DNA from: Terriglobales bacterium
Lineage (GTDB): Bacteria > Acidobacteriota > Terriglobia > Terriglobales > Acidobacteriaceae
Length of the DNA stretch: 52,490 nt
Direction: 5' to 3'
Assembly (NCBI GenBank): GCA_035567895.1
Contig: DATMPC010000045.1
Location: forward strand, 1 to 52,490
Shown here: positions 18,158 through 27,392 of the stretch, one piece after another
Numbering within the stretch: the stretch's first letter is position 1
Layout: each line of letters opens with the position of its first letter
Made by a program: the position numbers and the translations under genes
The notes under the pieces: generated by a model
The model's database searches: none
Seen by the model: the letters and a program-made list of their open reading frames with translations, nothing else
Told to the model about the DNA's origin: nothing

Positions 18158-18769
18158 ATGGCGAGTTTCGTAGATCGAGGTGTTGTGGCTGCCGATTTTT
18201 CGCAGAAGGTAATCTGCCGTCCGGGTGAGCTCGCGCCTGCGAGCGGTGTTTACCTGGTCAAGCACTTGGCCCGTCATCGTCCGCCGCACGAGGCTATCGT
18301 TGTGCGCGGAGAAGAATTTCCCATTTGTCGCTCGTGTCGAGGCGCGGTCCAATATGAGCTAGCGCGCGAAACTGAGCACGTCCATCATGACTGGGATCTG
18401 GCTGGGCCACTCGATCTCGGTCCCGTACCAAAATCAAAAGAGTACGACAGCGTACGAGCCTTCCGCCGCGTGGAGGTCAATCTCCCCATCATTCTTGTCG
18501 AGGCTCGTCACTCCAGAAATCCGATATTACTGCGTGGGCACGCCACCACTTTGAGTGAAGGCGGCCTGGGCATCATGATCGAAAAAGGCCTCAGATACCC
18601 GCGAAAGAGCGTCACGCTGCGTTTTCCAGGTGCACGTTCGCGGGAAGAAATTAATGTGAATGCACGCCTGCGCTACCGAAATGGGATGCGCCATGGATTC
18701 GAGTTTCTCCGCCTCTCGCCTAACGATCGTAGTGCGGTCCGGGAACTCTGCACCAAGATGGGCGCTTAA
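18158..18769 (+). CDS. PilZ domain protein with an N-terminal Cys-motif domain
   Basis: A 203-residue protein (frame open to a TTG at 18113; ATG 18158 preferred). Residues about 20-80 form a small domain with [34 protein letters not shown] and VQYEL, which is repeated as a stand-alone protein by the convergent gene at 18771-19001. Residues about 105-200 are a PilZ domain: [12 protein letters not shown] has the RxxxR arginines and TLSEGGLG is the second motif, with Leu where D/N is usual. PilZ domains bind cyclic di-GMP, but the altered second motif makes binding uncertain. The Cys domain may bind a metal (inference). Confidence 0.8.
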   Translation: MASFVDRGVVAADFSQKVICRPGELAPASGVYLVKHLARHRPPHEAIVVRGEEFPICRSCRGAVQYELARETEHVHHDWDLAGPLDLGPVPKSKEYDSVRAFRRVEVNLPIILVEARHSRNPILLRGHATTLSEGGLGIMIEKGLRYPRKSVTLRFPGARSREEINVNARLRYRNGMRHGFEFLRLSPNDRSAVRELCTKMGA

Positions 18770-18770
18770 G

Positions 18771-19001
18771 TTACCTCTTGAAATCACGGTCTTCGCTGAT
18801 GTGGGGAATCGCCTGCTTCAGTTGGAAGCGGACCCTCGATCCGCAAACGCGACAAGGCGGGAGCTGCTGACCAACAACGAACGTGGCTTCCCTCACGTCG
18901 GACGTGCAACGGACATGCAGGACGTTGTAAATGCCTGATTCGGGAACAACATCTCCTGGTTTCCGTGGCTGCTCAGCTCCAAGCTTTCTGGCTGGGTTCA
19001 T
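18771..19001 (-). CDS. Small stand-alone Cys-motif domain protein
   Basis: A 76-residue protein made almost only of the domain also found at the N-terminus of the convergent PilZ gene. Compare KPGDVVPESGIYNVLHV, then VGQQLPPCRVCGSRVRFQL, with the neighbour's [17 protein letters not shown], then [20 protein letters not shown] CxxC pair is conserved. I start at ATG 19001; the frame runs to a TTG at 19049, but those residues have no counterpart. The two genes are tail to tail, one base apart. Function unknown; the shared domain suggests local duplication. Confidence 0.7.
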   Translation of the reverse strand: MNPARKLGAEQPRKPGDVVPESGIYNVLHVRCTSDVREATFVVGQQLPPCRVCGSRVRFQLKQAIPHISEDRDFKR

Positions 19002-19222
19002 TTCGATTCTCGTATGCACGTAGCACAGAAAGGGCAAGTGGCTTACCAAAGAATGTGGCAGCAGCTCGGGATAGTTCGATTGCTTTCAGTCAGTTGCAGG
19101 CACAAGAAAAGGTTGGCTGCTGGCCCGAGTTGCGCGAGGGAAGGATTTACTTGGCGCCGACGCGGAGAGTACTAGCTCGCAAAAAGTTGCGCGCCCTCTA
19201 ACAAGAAATCAGCAGATTGCAA

Positions 19223-19732
19223 TTACCAGTCGCCGAGTTTCTGGAGTTTCTTGATCTTGCGTTTGATCAGATCTCGCTTCAGCCCGCTGATATGCGAGAT
19301 GAATAGTTTCCCATTCAGGTGATCAGTTTCGTGCTGCATGGCACGAGCCAGCAGCTCTTCTCCTTCGGCCTCGAACCACTTACCTTCCGCGTCCTGCGCG
19401 CGAACCGTACACTTCATGGCGCGTGTAACGTTCTCTCGGAAGTCAGGAAGGCTCAAACATCCTTCACTGTGGGTCTGGCGTCCCTCTTTCTTCACGATCT
19501 CGGGATTGATGATCACCATCTTGGCGCTCGGATCCTCTTTGAAGGAACAATCGATCACCGCGACTCGTTTGGGAATCCCGATCTGCGGGGCGGCGAGCCC
19601 CACTCCGTGCGCGGCGTACATGGATTCGAACATGTCATCGATGAGCTTTTTCAGCTCGTCATCAAAAACGCTGACTGGGGCGGCGGGTTTCTCCAAAACG
19701 GGATCGCCATAGTTCACGATGGGATAGATCAT
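19223..19732 (-). CDS. def: Peptide deformylase
   Basis: A 169-residue peptide deformylase, the metalloenzyme that removes the formyl group from nascent protein N-termini at the ribosome. All three motifs are intact: GVGLAAPQIG, EGCLSLP with the metal-binding Cys, and QHETDHLNG, the HExxH helix with two metal His and the catalytic Glu. The Lys-rich C-terminus (RDLIKRKIKKLQ) is typical. It starts 13 bases after the aroC stop, so the two are probably one operon. Confidence 0.97.
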   Translation of the reverse strand: MIYPIVNYGDPVLEKPAAPVSVFDDELKKLIDDMFESMYAAHGVGLAAPQIGIPKRVAVIDCSFKEDPSAKMVIINPEIVKKEGRQTHSEGCLSLPDFRENVTRAMKCTVRAQDAEGKWFEAEGEELLARAMQHETDHLNGKLFISHISGLKRDLIKRKIKKLQKLGDW

Positions 19733-19745
19733 TCTGCGTGCTTGC

Positions 19746-20939
19746 TCAGTACTCCGCGATCTGCTTGCAATACGATTTGTAATTCCTCTCCATTTCCATC
19801 ACGGAATCACCGCCGAACTTTTCCAGCGCGCAGCGCGCCAGGGTTAGCGCTACCATCGCTTCAGCGGCGACACCCGCGGCGGGAACTACGCAGACATCGG
19901 AGCGTTCGTACGCGGCCTTTACGGGCTCGCGGGTGGCGAAGTCGACCGATTCCAGCGGGCGACGCAAGGTGGAGATCGGCTTCAGATATCCACGCACGAC
20001 AACGTCTTCCCCGTTGGAGATGCCGCCTTCGATGCCCCCAGCATTGTTCTGCGCGCGAGTAAAGCGGGTGAAGTGCTCGTCTCCATTTTTCGCGTTCTGC
20101 TCAGGCGAATATCCAATGGGATCGTGGACCTGCGATCCGAAGGAAACCGCCGCGTGCACTCCTCGCCCGATTTCGACTGCCTTCACTGCCTGCAACGACA
20201 TCACAGCGGCGGCGAGCTGCGCGTCGAGACGCTCGTCCCAATTAGCATAGGTGCCGAGGCCGGGGGGCACGTGGTGTCCGATTACCTCGAAGATGCCTCC
20301 GACCGAATCACCGGTGCGCAGCGCCTGATCTACCTCCGCTTTCATTCGCTGTTCCACTTCGGGATCGACACAGCTCAGCAGAACCTCCTCTTTCTGCGCC
20401 AGGGCGAGCATCTGCGACCATTCCGGCGTACCCTCGAACGAGGCTTTGCCCACAGCGATTACATGGCTGAGGACCTCTACTTCGATCGTCTTCAGCAGCA
20501 GCTTGGCCACAGCGCCGATCGCTACACGGGCCGCTGACTCGCGAGCTGATGCTCGTTCCAAGACATAGCGCGCTTCCGGCAGGTTGTACTTCAGGGCTCC
20601 AGCCAGATCGGCATGTCCAGGACGCGGAGAGGCCACCCGCTTGTGCTTTGCCGGATCGCCTGCGCCAACCGGCAGGGCCTCCTCCCAGTTTTTCCAATCT
20701 CTATTTTCAATGCTTAGGGAAATCGGTGAGCCAATGGTCTTGCCGTGGCGCACACCGCAGATGAAATGCGCGGTGTCTCGCTCGATGCGCATCCGCCCAC
20801 CGCGGCCGTAGCCCTGCTGGCGACGCCAGAGTTCGTGGTTGATGAACTCCTGATCGACTTCGACACCGGCAGGAACGCCGGAGATAACGGCGATCAGCGC
20901 CTCTCCATGAGACTCTCCGGCAGTGCAGAAGCGAAGCAT
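19746..20939 (-). CDS. aroC: Chorismate synthase
   Basis: A 397-residue chorismate synthase, the last enzyme of the shikimate pathway; it converts 5-enolpyruvylshikimate-3-phosphate to chorismate with reduced FMN. Seen: FCTAGESHGEALIAVISG, QGYGRGGRMRIERD, SPRPGHADLAGALKYN, RASARESAARVA with its conserved Arg/Ser, NNAGGIEGGISNGED and RSDVCVVPAAGVAAEAM. The length is normal. def follows 13 bases downstream. Confidence 0.97.
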   Translation of the reverse strand: MLRFCTAGESHGEALIAVISGVPAGVEVDQEFINHELWRRQQGYGRGGRMRIERDTAHFICGVRHGKTIGSPISLSIENRDWKNWEEALPVGAGDPAKHKRVASPRPGHADLAGALKYNLPEARYVLERASARESAARVAIGAVAKLLLKTIEVEVLSHVIAVGKASFEGTPEWSQMLALAQKEEVLLSCVDPEVEQRMKAEVDQALRTGDSVGGIFEVIGHHVPPGLGTYANWDERLDAQLAAAVMSLQAVKAVEIGRGVHAAVSFGSQVHDPIGYSPEQNAKNGDEHFTRFTRAQNNAGGIEGGISNGEDVVVRGYLKPISTLRRPLESVDFATREPVKAAYERSDVCVVPAAGVAAEAMVALTLARCALEKFGGDSVMEMERNYKSYCKQIAEY

Positions 20940-21290
20940 AAACGCACGATTTTACAGGAACATCCCCGGCGCACGATTTGTTAGAGACGCAGCATGCTGC
21001 TTAATCATCTAGCTCTGTTTACCGTGGAATCGTTGGTTGCTGCTGTTGCGGGGGCATTTGGGTTTGGGGGAACAGTCTTTAGGTGCCTAGATCTTTAGGT
21101 GCCTAGATGCGACGCGAGCCTAAAAGGAGGGTTAAAGCGGAGCTGCCATAGTGAGGGTTGGAGAGCTGCAGGAGGACATCTTCCAGGCGAGGAGCTGGCC
21201 TGGCGCTGCGTCCCTGCAAAAGCTGCGGCAGGCCACGCTTCCGCGATAAAATACCTACAGCATTCACCGCCGGATCGGGTCTAATTAACT
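20940..21290. other. Intergenic region with a GCAGCATGCTGC palindrome and a tandem repeat
   Basis: 351 bases between divergent aroC and the DsbA-like gene. It holds the palindrome GCAGCATGCTGC (20989-21000), also present in longer form at 31548-31565, and two perfect adjacent 16-bp repeats (21077-21108). The promoters of both genes must lie here, but no clear consensus is visible. No coding potential was recognised. Confidence 0.6.
21077..21108. repeat. Perfect 16-bp tandem duplication
   Basis: CTTTAGGTGCCTAGAT occurs twice with no spacer or mismatch, upstream of the DsbA-like gene. The inner TAGGTGCCTA is a near palindrome. No role is evident. Confidence 0.85.
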
Positions 21291-21953
21291 ATGCTTTTAC
21301 GCCTATTCCTTGTAGTTGCCACCCTACTTATGCTTGGCACCTTCAGCTACTCGGCCGACACGTCAGCCCTGAAGCCTCCTCCAGGACAGAGCGTCGCCAT
21401 CGTCGAGTTCATTGACCTGCAGTGTCCGGATTGCGCCAATGCCAATCCTCTGCTGAAAGAGGCGGCTAAGACGTACAACATCCCTATTGTTCGCTATGAT
21501 TTTCCGCTGCCCAAGCACAACTGGTCCTATGATGCCGCGGTAATCGCCAAGTACTTTGACAGCAAATCAAAGGCGCTGGGCGCAGCATGGCGGGACTACT
21601 GCTTCGAGAATCAGCCGGCGATTTCGCCCGAGAACCTGCGGAGCAATGCCGAGAAGTTCGCCTCGCAAAACAAGGTTTCGCTGCCGTTTGTGGTGGATCC
21701 GGACGGGAAGTTTGCCGGGCAGGTGAAGGCGGATTTTGCCCTCGGACAGCGTGTCGGGATCGAGCACACGCCCACCATTTATGTGGTCTCGAACAAGGCC
21801 TATGGCAAGCCTTTTGTGGAAGTCGTCGACCGCTCCAAGCTGTATTCCATCATCGACGAGATGAAGGCGCAGGCTGGACCTGCCACAACCTCAGCCGAGA
21901 AACCAGCCAAAGCCGCAAAGACTTCCCGGCTTACTAAGAAGCAACTGCGTTAA
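21291..21953 (+). CDS. Exported DsbA-like thioredoxin-fold protein
   Basis: A 220-residue protein with a signal peptide (about residues 1-21), followed by a DsbA/thioredoxin fold. The active site reads LQCPDCAN (CPDC) just after VAIVEFID, and the cis-proline loop is EHTPTIYVV. A helical insertion with NWSYDAAVIAKYFDSKS lies between, as in the DsbA group. It would catalyse disulfide exchange in the periplasm; no DsbB partner is in the window. The tail is Ala/Lys-rich. Confidence is high for the fold, lower for the oxidising or reducing direction. Confidence 0.88.
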   Translation: MLLRLFLVVATLLMLGTFSYSADTSALKPPPGQSVAIVEFIDLQCPDCANANPLLKEAAKTYNIPIVRYDFPLPKHNWSYDAAVIAKYFDSKSKALGAAWRDYCFENQPAISPENLRSNAEKFASQNKVSLPFVVDPDGKFAGQVKADFALGQRVGIEHTPTIYVVSNKAYGKPFVEVVDRSKLYSIIDEMKAQAGPATTSAEKPAKAAKTSRLTKKQLR

Positions 21954-22102
21954 TTTCCCATTACGAAGGGTTTTGCCACGCCGGCCGTACGCTTTAATAT
22001 CAGCCACTTCCAAGCTGAATCAACGATTTAAGCTGCCATACGCAGGAGTTCAGTTACGTCCGTTATTTGTCCTTCAGGTTATAAGGAAGGTACATTTCAC
22101 AG

Positions 22103-22822
22103 GTGATGCTGAAAGCCCTGCTCCTCACACGCGATCAGGAAATGTTGCGCGTCGTTCGGCGGGTGCTGGAAACCGTAACCATTGACATGGAAACGGTTAC
22201 CTCCACCGATGCTGCCCGCCAGACCATCTCAAGCCGGAAATTCGACGCAATTCTTATCGACTGTGACGACGTCCAAAGCGGTTGTGAAGTCATCAAGGAG
22301 TTGCGGAGGGGCAAGTCGAATTCGAAGTCGATTGTCTTCGCCATCACCAATCGGGTGACAAGCGTAAAGGGCGCCTTTGAACTGGGCGCCAATTTTGTGC
22401 TCGATAAGCCAGTTTCACCCGATCGCGCCGCCCGAAGTTTGCGCGCTGCCCACGGCCTGATTCTGCGGGAGCGCCGCCGGTATCATCGTCACGCAATTAA
22501 CGCGACTGTCCACGTGAGTTACGGCTCGGTCCGCAATGTACCGGTCCCCCTTACCAACATCAGTGAAGGCGGGGTCGCGTTGGGTACAAATCGCACCAGC
22601 GAAATGACCGGGCCAGTGCAGCTACGCCTGGAGCTGCCGGGCCTGAATCGCGTGCTGGAAGCCAAAGGCGAATTCGTCTGGACGAACGACAGAGGACGGG
22701 TTGGCGTGCGCTTTACCACCCTCAACCCGCTGGCAAAATCGGATCTCGATTCCTGGCTCTCGCGCCAACTCGAGATCGCCGCTCCCAATCTGGTAAGCGC
22801 CGGATCTGGCAGGCTGTTTTAA
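22103..22822 (+). CDS. Receiver-PilZ response regulator
   Basis: A 239-residue two-domain protein. The receiver (about 1-120) shows ILIDCDD with the phospho-acceptor Asp near 53 and FVLDKPVSP with the conserved Lys; the N-terminal acidic site is only TRDQE, so metal binding may be weak. The PilZ domain (about 125-230) shows RRRYHRHAI and NISEGGVALG, both complete, so cyclic di-GMP binding is plausible. It links phosphorylation with c-di-GMP signalling (inference). Start is GTG 22103 or ATG 22106, after AAGGAAGG. No kinase gene is adjacent. Confidence 0.88.
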   Translation: MMLKALLLTRDQEMLRVVRRVLETVTIDMETVTSTDAARQTISSRKFDAILIDCDDVQSGCEVIKELRRGKSNSKSIVFAITNRVTSVKGAFELGANFVLDKPVSPDRAARSLRAAHGLILRERRRYHRHAINATVHVSYGSVRNVPVPLTNISEGGVALGTNRTSEMTGPVQLRLELPGLNRVLEAKGEFVWTNDRGRVGVRFTTLNPLAKSDLDSWLSRQLEIAAPNLVSAGSGRLF

Positions 22823-22869
22823 ATCACTTGTGACACAGCGATAATTCTGGTTAGAGTCAATCTCTGATC

Positions 22870-23826
22870 ATGAGAACATCTCCCCTCGCTTTTCTATTTC
22901 CTGGACAAGGATCACAGTCGGTCGGTATGGGCAAAGAACTCGCCGAGAAGTACTCGGTTGCGCGGGAAACGTTTGCTGAAGCCGATTCGGCCCTTGGATA
23001 CTCACTCTCTCAACTTTGCTTTGAAGGTCCGGAAGACAAGCTCAAGCTGACCGAGATCACACAGCCTGCAATCCTGACTGTTTCGGTGGCCGCTCAGCGG
23101 GTTCTGGCGGGAAAAGGGATCCAGCCACAATATGTTGCAGGACACAGTCTGGGTGAGTACTCCGCACACGTCGCAGTGGGCACTTTGAGCTTTGCCGACG
23201 CAGTGCGCACGGTGGCCAAGCGAGGCAAATACATGCAGGAAGCCGTGCCCGTGGGTGTAGGAGCTATGGCGGCGATTCTCGCGCTTGCTCTTGAGCCGCT
23301 TGAGGCGGCCTGTCGCCAGGCTGCGCAAGAGACCGGTGGCACAGTGTCACCAGCAAACATCAACTCACCCGACCAGATTGTGATCTCAGGCAGCAAGGAC
23401 GCCGTCGAACGCGCGGCAGCACTGGCCAAAGAAAAAGGCGCCAAGCGCGCAGTGATGCTGCCAGTGAGCGCTCCATTCCATTGCTCGCTCATGCAGCCCG
23501 CGCAGGACCGGCTGGCTCTCGATCTGCGCGCACTGCGGTTTTCAGCGCCACGAGTACCCGTGGTCACGAACGTAGATGCAAGACCAATTCAGGATTCCGA
23601 ACAGGCGCGGGATGCTTTGATTCGGCAAGTGACCGGAGCCGTGCAGTGGGTGCGCTCGATTCAAGCGCTCATCGGTGCCGGAATTCAGAGTTTCATTGAG
23701 GTTGGTCCGGGCAAGGTGCTCACTGGACTGTTACGACAGATCGATCGCTCTAAAACGGGACTGAATGTGGAGAATGAGGAATCGCTGCAGAAGGCGTTAG
23801 CTGCTTTTTCAGCGCGACCTACGTAG
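22870..23826 (+). CDS. fabD: Malonyl-CoA-[acyl-carrier-protein] transacylase
   Basis: A 318-residue FabD, which loads malonyl groups onto acyl carrier protein for fatty acid synthesis. Seen: FLFPGQGSQSVGMGKEL, the nucleophile motif GHSLGEYSAHVAVG with the active Ser, a conserved Arg region (AKRGKYMQEAVP), the catalytic His in VSAPFHCSLM, and VEVGPGKVLTGL. No other fab genes lie nearby, which is unusual but not rare. It starts 47 bases after the receiver-PilZ gene on the same strand. Confidence 0.96.
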   Translation: MRTSPLAFLFPGQGSQSVGMGKELAEKYSVARETFAEADSALGYSLSQLCFEGPEDKLKLTEITQPAILTVSVAAQRVLAGKGIQPQYVAGHSLGEYSAHVAVGTLSFADAVRTVAKRGKYMQEAVPVGVGAMAAILALALEPLEAACRQAAQETGGTVSPANINSPDQIVISGSKDAVERAAALAKEKGAKRAVMLPVSAPFHCSLMQPAQDRLALDLRALRFSAPRVPVVTNVDARPIQDSEQARDALIRQVTGAVQWVRSIQALIGAGIQSFIEVGPGKVLTGLLRQIDRSKTGLNVENEESLQKALAAFSARPT

Positions 23827-23860
23827 ACGTACGCTAAATCGCTACTCTACAAATCTCCAT

Positions 23861-23940
23861 AACACTGTCATCCCTCGCTTCCGCAGCCACATCGCTTCTG
23901 GCCCGAAGGCTTCAACCGCGGAGCGGGGGATGACAGTGTT
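23861..23940. repeat. 80-bp inverted repeat after fabD
   Basis: Left arm AACACTGTCATCCC followed by CGCTTCCGC pairs with the right arm GCGGAGCG then GGATGACAGTGTT, around a loop of about 33 bases. It lies between the convergent fabD and the next minus-strand gene. It may act as a terminator for both, but it has the GGATGACA end also seen in the palindromic elements at 7231 and 16113, so it could be a related short element. Confidence 0.7.
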
Positions 23941-23983
23941 TGGTGGTTTTTGCTGTTTGAACTACGGGTTGATTGGCTGAGTG

Positions 23984-24448
23984 CTACGGCTCAATCTGAA
24001 TATTCAACGTTGGCGGCAGGAACGTGATGCTGCGATCTTTCTTTTCCACCCACAGAGCCAACGGTGCTTTGCGGTCATTGATCATCGAGATCACCACCAC
24101 GCCGCTTGAGTTCTTTGGAGTGAGTGAGGTACGGATCGAGTGCGACCGAATCTCTCCGTATTCGCCAGTCGGGCCCCAATCCAGTTCGAAGGTACCGAAG
24201 TTGTATCCGGCATACTTCTGAGGGTGCTGTTTCCAATCTGGATCGGCATTCCAGATCGAGTATGCCTTCTCGTAGTCCTTGTGTTCGATTGCGGTTAGGA
24301 ACTTGTTGACGGCGTGCTCTTCGCGCCAGTTCCACCAGTGATAAACAAGAAATCCCAGGAAGACGAGTAGAACCAAGCCAGCGATCGCATACATGCGACG
24401 CCGCTTCTCAACATCCGGATCGTATTCCTTCGCCTCGAAAAGGGTCAT
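23984..24448 (-). CDS. Hypothetical single-pass membrane protein
   Basis: A 154-residue protein that I start at ATG 24448 (the frame runs to 24487). The cytosolic N-terminus MTLFEAKEYDPDVEKRRRM is followed by one helix (about 20-37, IAGLVLLVFLGFLVYHWW) and an extracytoplasmic domain with VNKFLTAIEHKDYEKAYSIW, an NTF2-like or DUF4878-like opening. The rest, with FELDWGPTGEYGEI and SGVVVISMINDRKAPLALWV, is beta-rich. No specific family recognised with certainty. Confidence 0.7.
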   Translation of the reverse strand: MTLFEAKEYDPDVEKRRRMYAIAGLVLLVFLGFLVYHWWNWREEHAVNKFLTAIEHKDYEKAYSIWNADPDWKQHPQKYAGYNFGTFELDWGPTGEYGEIRSHSIRTSLTPKNSSGVVVISMINDRKAPLALWVEKKDRSITFLPPTLNIQIEP

Positions 24449-24674
24449 GCTGAAATAGACACCTGCACAAAAAGATACGACTCGCACGCATGACCTGCAA
24501 ATTAAAGATGCATGGGATCCGTTGACTCAAATTGGACTTCGGAAAGCCGACGGCGCTCAGCATTCAGCCATTCGTTTCCTGGCGGGGATGCAAAAGGTAC
24601 GGATCCCAGGCGTGAACCGAGCATTTGTGTCCACAAGAGCGAATTGGCTGAATGCCGAGTGCTGCTCTGGATGC

Positions 24675-27392
24675 CTATTTCTTTTTCTTCTTTCCAAACA
24701 GTCCAACGATGTCATTCACTGGGTTGGGCTGCTGTTGTTGTTGCTGCTGCTGGGCATTGCCCTGCTGTCCTTGGGCAGGCTGCTGTTGTGATTGCTGCTG
24801 CTGTTGCTGTCCGCCCAGCGCGCCGAGGATTCCTTGAATTCCGCCGCCCTGCTGTTGTTGTCCGCCTTTACCTCCGAGCAGTCCCGCCAGGCCGCTCGTG
24901 AGCGCCCCAGGATTCGTCGAGGTCGGCAGCAGATTGTTCAGCTTCATCTGAGCTAGCTTTTGCACGTCCGGGGCAATAATGGGTCTGTTGACGTTTCCAG
25001 TAACAATCACCGGGATCACCAACTCGCCGTTCCTATTGGCCAAAGCTGTGTTCAAGTATCCGCCGATTCCGGTGCCTCCAACCCTCTGGCTCAGATCCTT
25101 GTTGAGGACCGCGTTCAAACGCATGTTAAGCGCTTCCGTCACCAGATCTACGGCTCCCTCGGCGCCGATCGTTCCGCCATCGATCACCGCTTGGAGGTTG
25201 TTGGTGTTGGCTACTCCGTTCTTAATGTTGACCAGGCCTCCCAGCTTCACGATGTTGGTGAAGCCTTGCGACGGTTGCGATTGCGAGAACTTGGCAATGG
25301 AACTCAACTCATGCAGGAGATCGGTTCCCTGATATTTCCCATTGCCGGTGTTGAAGTTGATGTCGCCATTCAGCGTGCGCATCAAGTTCCCTGCTGGATC
25401 GCCCGAGAACGTGAGATTCGACTTGAGATTGCTCAGCACGAGTTGATCGAACAGGATCGTACCCACACTCAAGGTTCCAGTCCCACCAAGACGTGAAATA
25501 GAACCGCCGCTCGGACGCGACTGCGCATACGCCGATGGCACGAGCGAGAAACTATCGAGGGAGGACCGCTTGGTGTTCCCGCCGGTAATCTGCTGTAGTT
25601 CCGTGATGTTGAGTTTGTCAGCGTTAAGAGCGAACTGAATCTGTGGAGCAGAGAAATTGCGGACCGTAGCCGTTCCAGTGGCGGTCGTGCTACCGAGCGA
25701 AGCCTGCATATTCTCGAGTACGGCAGAGTTTTGCGCGAAGCGCAGGTTCGCCGTTTTCACGAGCAGCGGTTTCGTCAACGTTGGCATGTTGATGGTCGCG
25801 TTCTGCAATGATCCGGTTCCGCTGTACACGAGACGATCAGTCTGCTTGATCGGGCCCTGTACATGCGCATCGAGCGAAAGCGTTCCGGTTCCGCTCATAC
25901 CCTCGACTGCTGAGACACCATAAGCTTTGGCGATATTGATGAGTTCGCCGAGATTCGCCCCGGAGGTACGGATGGCGGCATCGATAACTCCATTTGGCGT
26001 GGTGTAGTGAGAGAGTGCAAAGTTGCCGTTGAGCGATGTTCCGCCGCTCTGTGCGGTGAAGCTGTTGGATTTCACCACGTCCGGCGTGAGTTCGAGATTA
26101 ATGGCGGGAACCTTTACCGGCTGCGGGATATCCTTGCCGCTAATCACCAGATTCTGGGCGTTGAGATTGCCGTTCAACGCCGGCTGGTCCGTGGCGCCCT
26201 GTGCGTGAATGTCGGCGTTGAGATTGCCGGCAACTTGTGTTCCCGGATTGAAAGCCACGCCGAAGGCTCCCGCGAGTCTCGCTAACTCGCTGATCGAAGC
26301 ATTGCTCGCTTTTACCTGCACATTGAGCTGCGCTGGCGTGGGCCGCGTGTTCACAGTTCCGCTCATACTGATCGGAGTTGGTCCAAGATTGAGGTTCAAT
26401 TTGGAAATGTTGATTACGTCGGTGTTCAGATTGTCGGCGATGTTATAGTCCGCCTTTATTGGGTACCCAATGTCGACGCCGCGAATGCGAACATTGTTGA
26501 GTTGCAGATTGCCGGTGGAGTTCATGTTGCCGTTGTTGTTGCGCACGCTCGCCTCGCCACTGGCGACTGCTTCGTACTGGCTCAATTGCGGCGAATTCAG
26601 GAACTTCTGCACGCCTGCCAAGGAGACCTGGTTCAGTTTCAGGCGTCCATCGACCGGCGTCGCCAGCGAATTCTGGTCGTTCATTGGGCCCGCCGTTCCA
26701 TCGAACTTGACGTACTGATCGCCTTGTCCAGGCAGATGCGCGGCCAGCGCTATATCAAACGGCTTGCCCGGAGCGTAGTTGGAAAGCGCGAGGTCAATGT
26801 GATCGTATACCGCACGACTCTGGTGCTTCTGCTCATCTGTGATCGCAACTTGTCCGTTTGTGATCTTCAGCTCAGACAGCGAGAACGCCTGGCCGGAACT
26901 CGGCTGGCTGGGTTTAGATTGGTTCGGCGCTGGCTGTGTCGGGCTGGGCTTACTTGATGCTGGTTGATTCGCGCTCGGCTGGCTTGGTGCATTGTTCGAG
27001 CTTGGCTGTTGCAGACTCGCGAAATTCCACACTCCCTGCGGATTGCGCACGAGTTCAATTTTGGGATCCACCAGCTCGACCGAGTTCACCTGGACCTCAT
27101 GGCGTAACAGAGGCAGAAGCTTGGCGCTCACAGCCAACTGTTGCGTGGAGGCAAAAGGATGTCCCGTATTGAACCTTGGATCCTCACCGATTTCCGCGTT
27201 CGAGACGCGAATTGAAAATGGAATCAGTTTCAGGCTCATGTCTCCCAGCTTCACCTGCCGGTGGAGCTTCTGCTGGAGTTCAGCCTGGATTTTGTCGTGA
27301 TACTGATTCACGTTGACCAGCGAAGGTAACGCAAACATCACGATGACAACGAGCAAGACGATGGCAATTAGAACGCCGATTAGCTTACGCAT
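24675..27392 (-). CDS. AsmA family outer-membrane-biogenesis-like protein
   Basis: A 905-residue AsmA/TamB-superfamily protein, probably anchored in the inner membrane and reaching into the periplasm. I start it at ATG 27392, with AGAGGA upstream; the frame is open 119 codons further back through a repeat but those residues are not protein-like. Seen: helix at 4-22 (LIGVLIAIVLLVVIVMFALP), AsmA N-terminal part (VKLGDMSLKLIPFSIRVSNA), a Pro/Ser/Gln linker (about 130-165), a long beta-helical repeat region, the family-typical C-terminal MRLNAVLNKDLSQRVGG, then a Gln/Gly-rich tail ending in five Lys. AsmA-like proteins are implicated in lipid transport to the outer membrane. Confidence 0.9.
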   Translation of the reverse strand: MRKLIGVLIAIVLLVVIVMFALPSLVNVNQYHDKIQAELQQKLHRQVKLGDMSLKLIPFSIRVSNAEIGEDPRFNTGHPFASTQQLAVSAKLLPLLRHEVQVNSVELVDPKIELVRNPQGVWNFASLQQPSSNNAPSQPSANQPASSKPSPTQPAPNQSKPSQPSSGQAFSLSELKITNGQVAITDEQKHQSRAVYDHIDLALSNYAPGKPFDIALAAHLPGQGDQYVKFDGTAGPMNDQNSLATPVDGRLKLNQVSLAGVQKFLNSPQLSQYEAVASGEASVRNNNGNMNSTGNLQLNNVRIRGVDIGYPIKADYNIADNLNTDVINISKLNLNLGPTPISMSGTVNTRPTPAQLNVQVKASNASISELARLAGAFGVAFNPGTQVAGNLNADIHAQGATDQPALNGNLNAQNLVISGKDIPQPVKVPAINLELTPDVVKSNSFTAQSGGTSLNGNFALSHYTTPNGVIDAAIRTSGANLGELINIAKAYGVSAVEGMSGTGTLSLDAHVQGPIKQTDRLVYSGTGSLQNATINMPTLTKPLLVKTANLRFAQNSAVLENMQASLGSTTATGTATVRNFSAPQIQFALNADKLNITELQQITGGNTKRSSLDSFSLVPSAYAQSRPSGGSISRLGGTGTLSVGTILFDQLVLSNLKSNLTFSGDPAGNLMRTLNGDINFNTGNGKYQGTDLLHELSSIAKFSQSQPSQGFTNIVKLGGLVNIKNGVANTNNLQAVIDGGTIGAEGAVDLVTEALNMRLNAVLNKDLSQRVGGTGIGGYLNTALANRNGELVIPVIVTGNVNRPIIAPDVQKLAQMKLNNLLPTSTNPGALTSGLAGLLGGKGGQQQQGGGIQGILGALGGQQQQQQSQQQPAQGQQGNAQQQQQQQQPNPVNDIVGLFGKKKKK

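Noticed and set aside
24652-24901. Plus-strand Cys-rich frames over the AsmA 3' end
   Set aside because: They are the complement of the CAG/CAA repeat tract coding for poly-Gln; runs of Cys or Leu are by-products.
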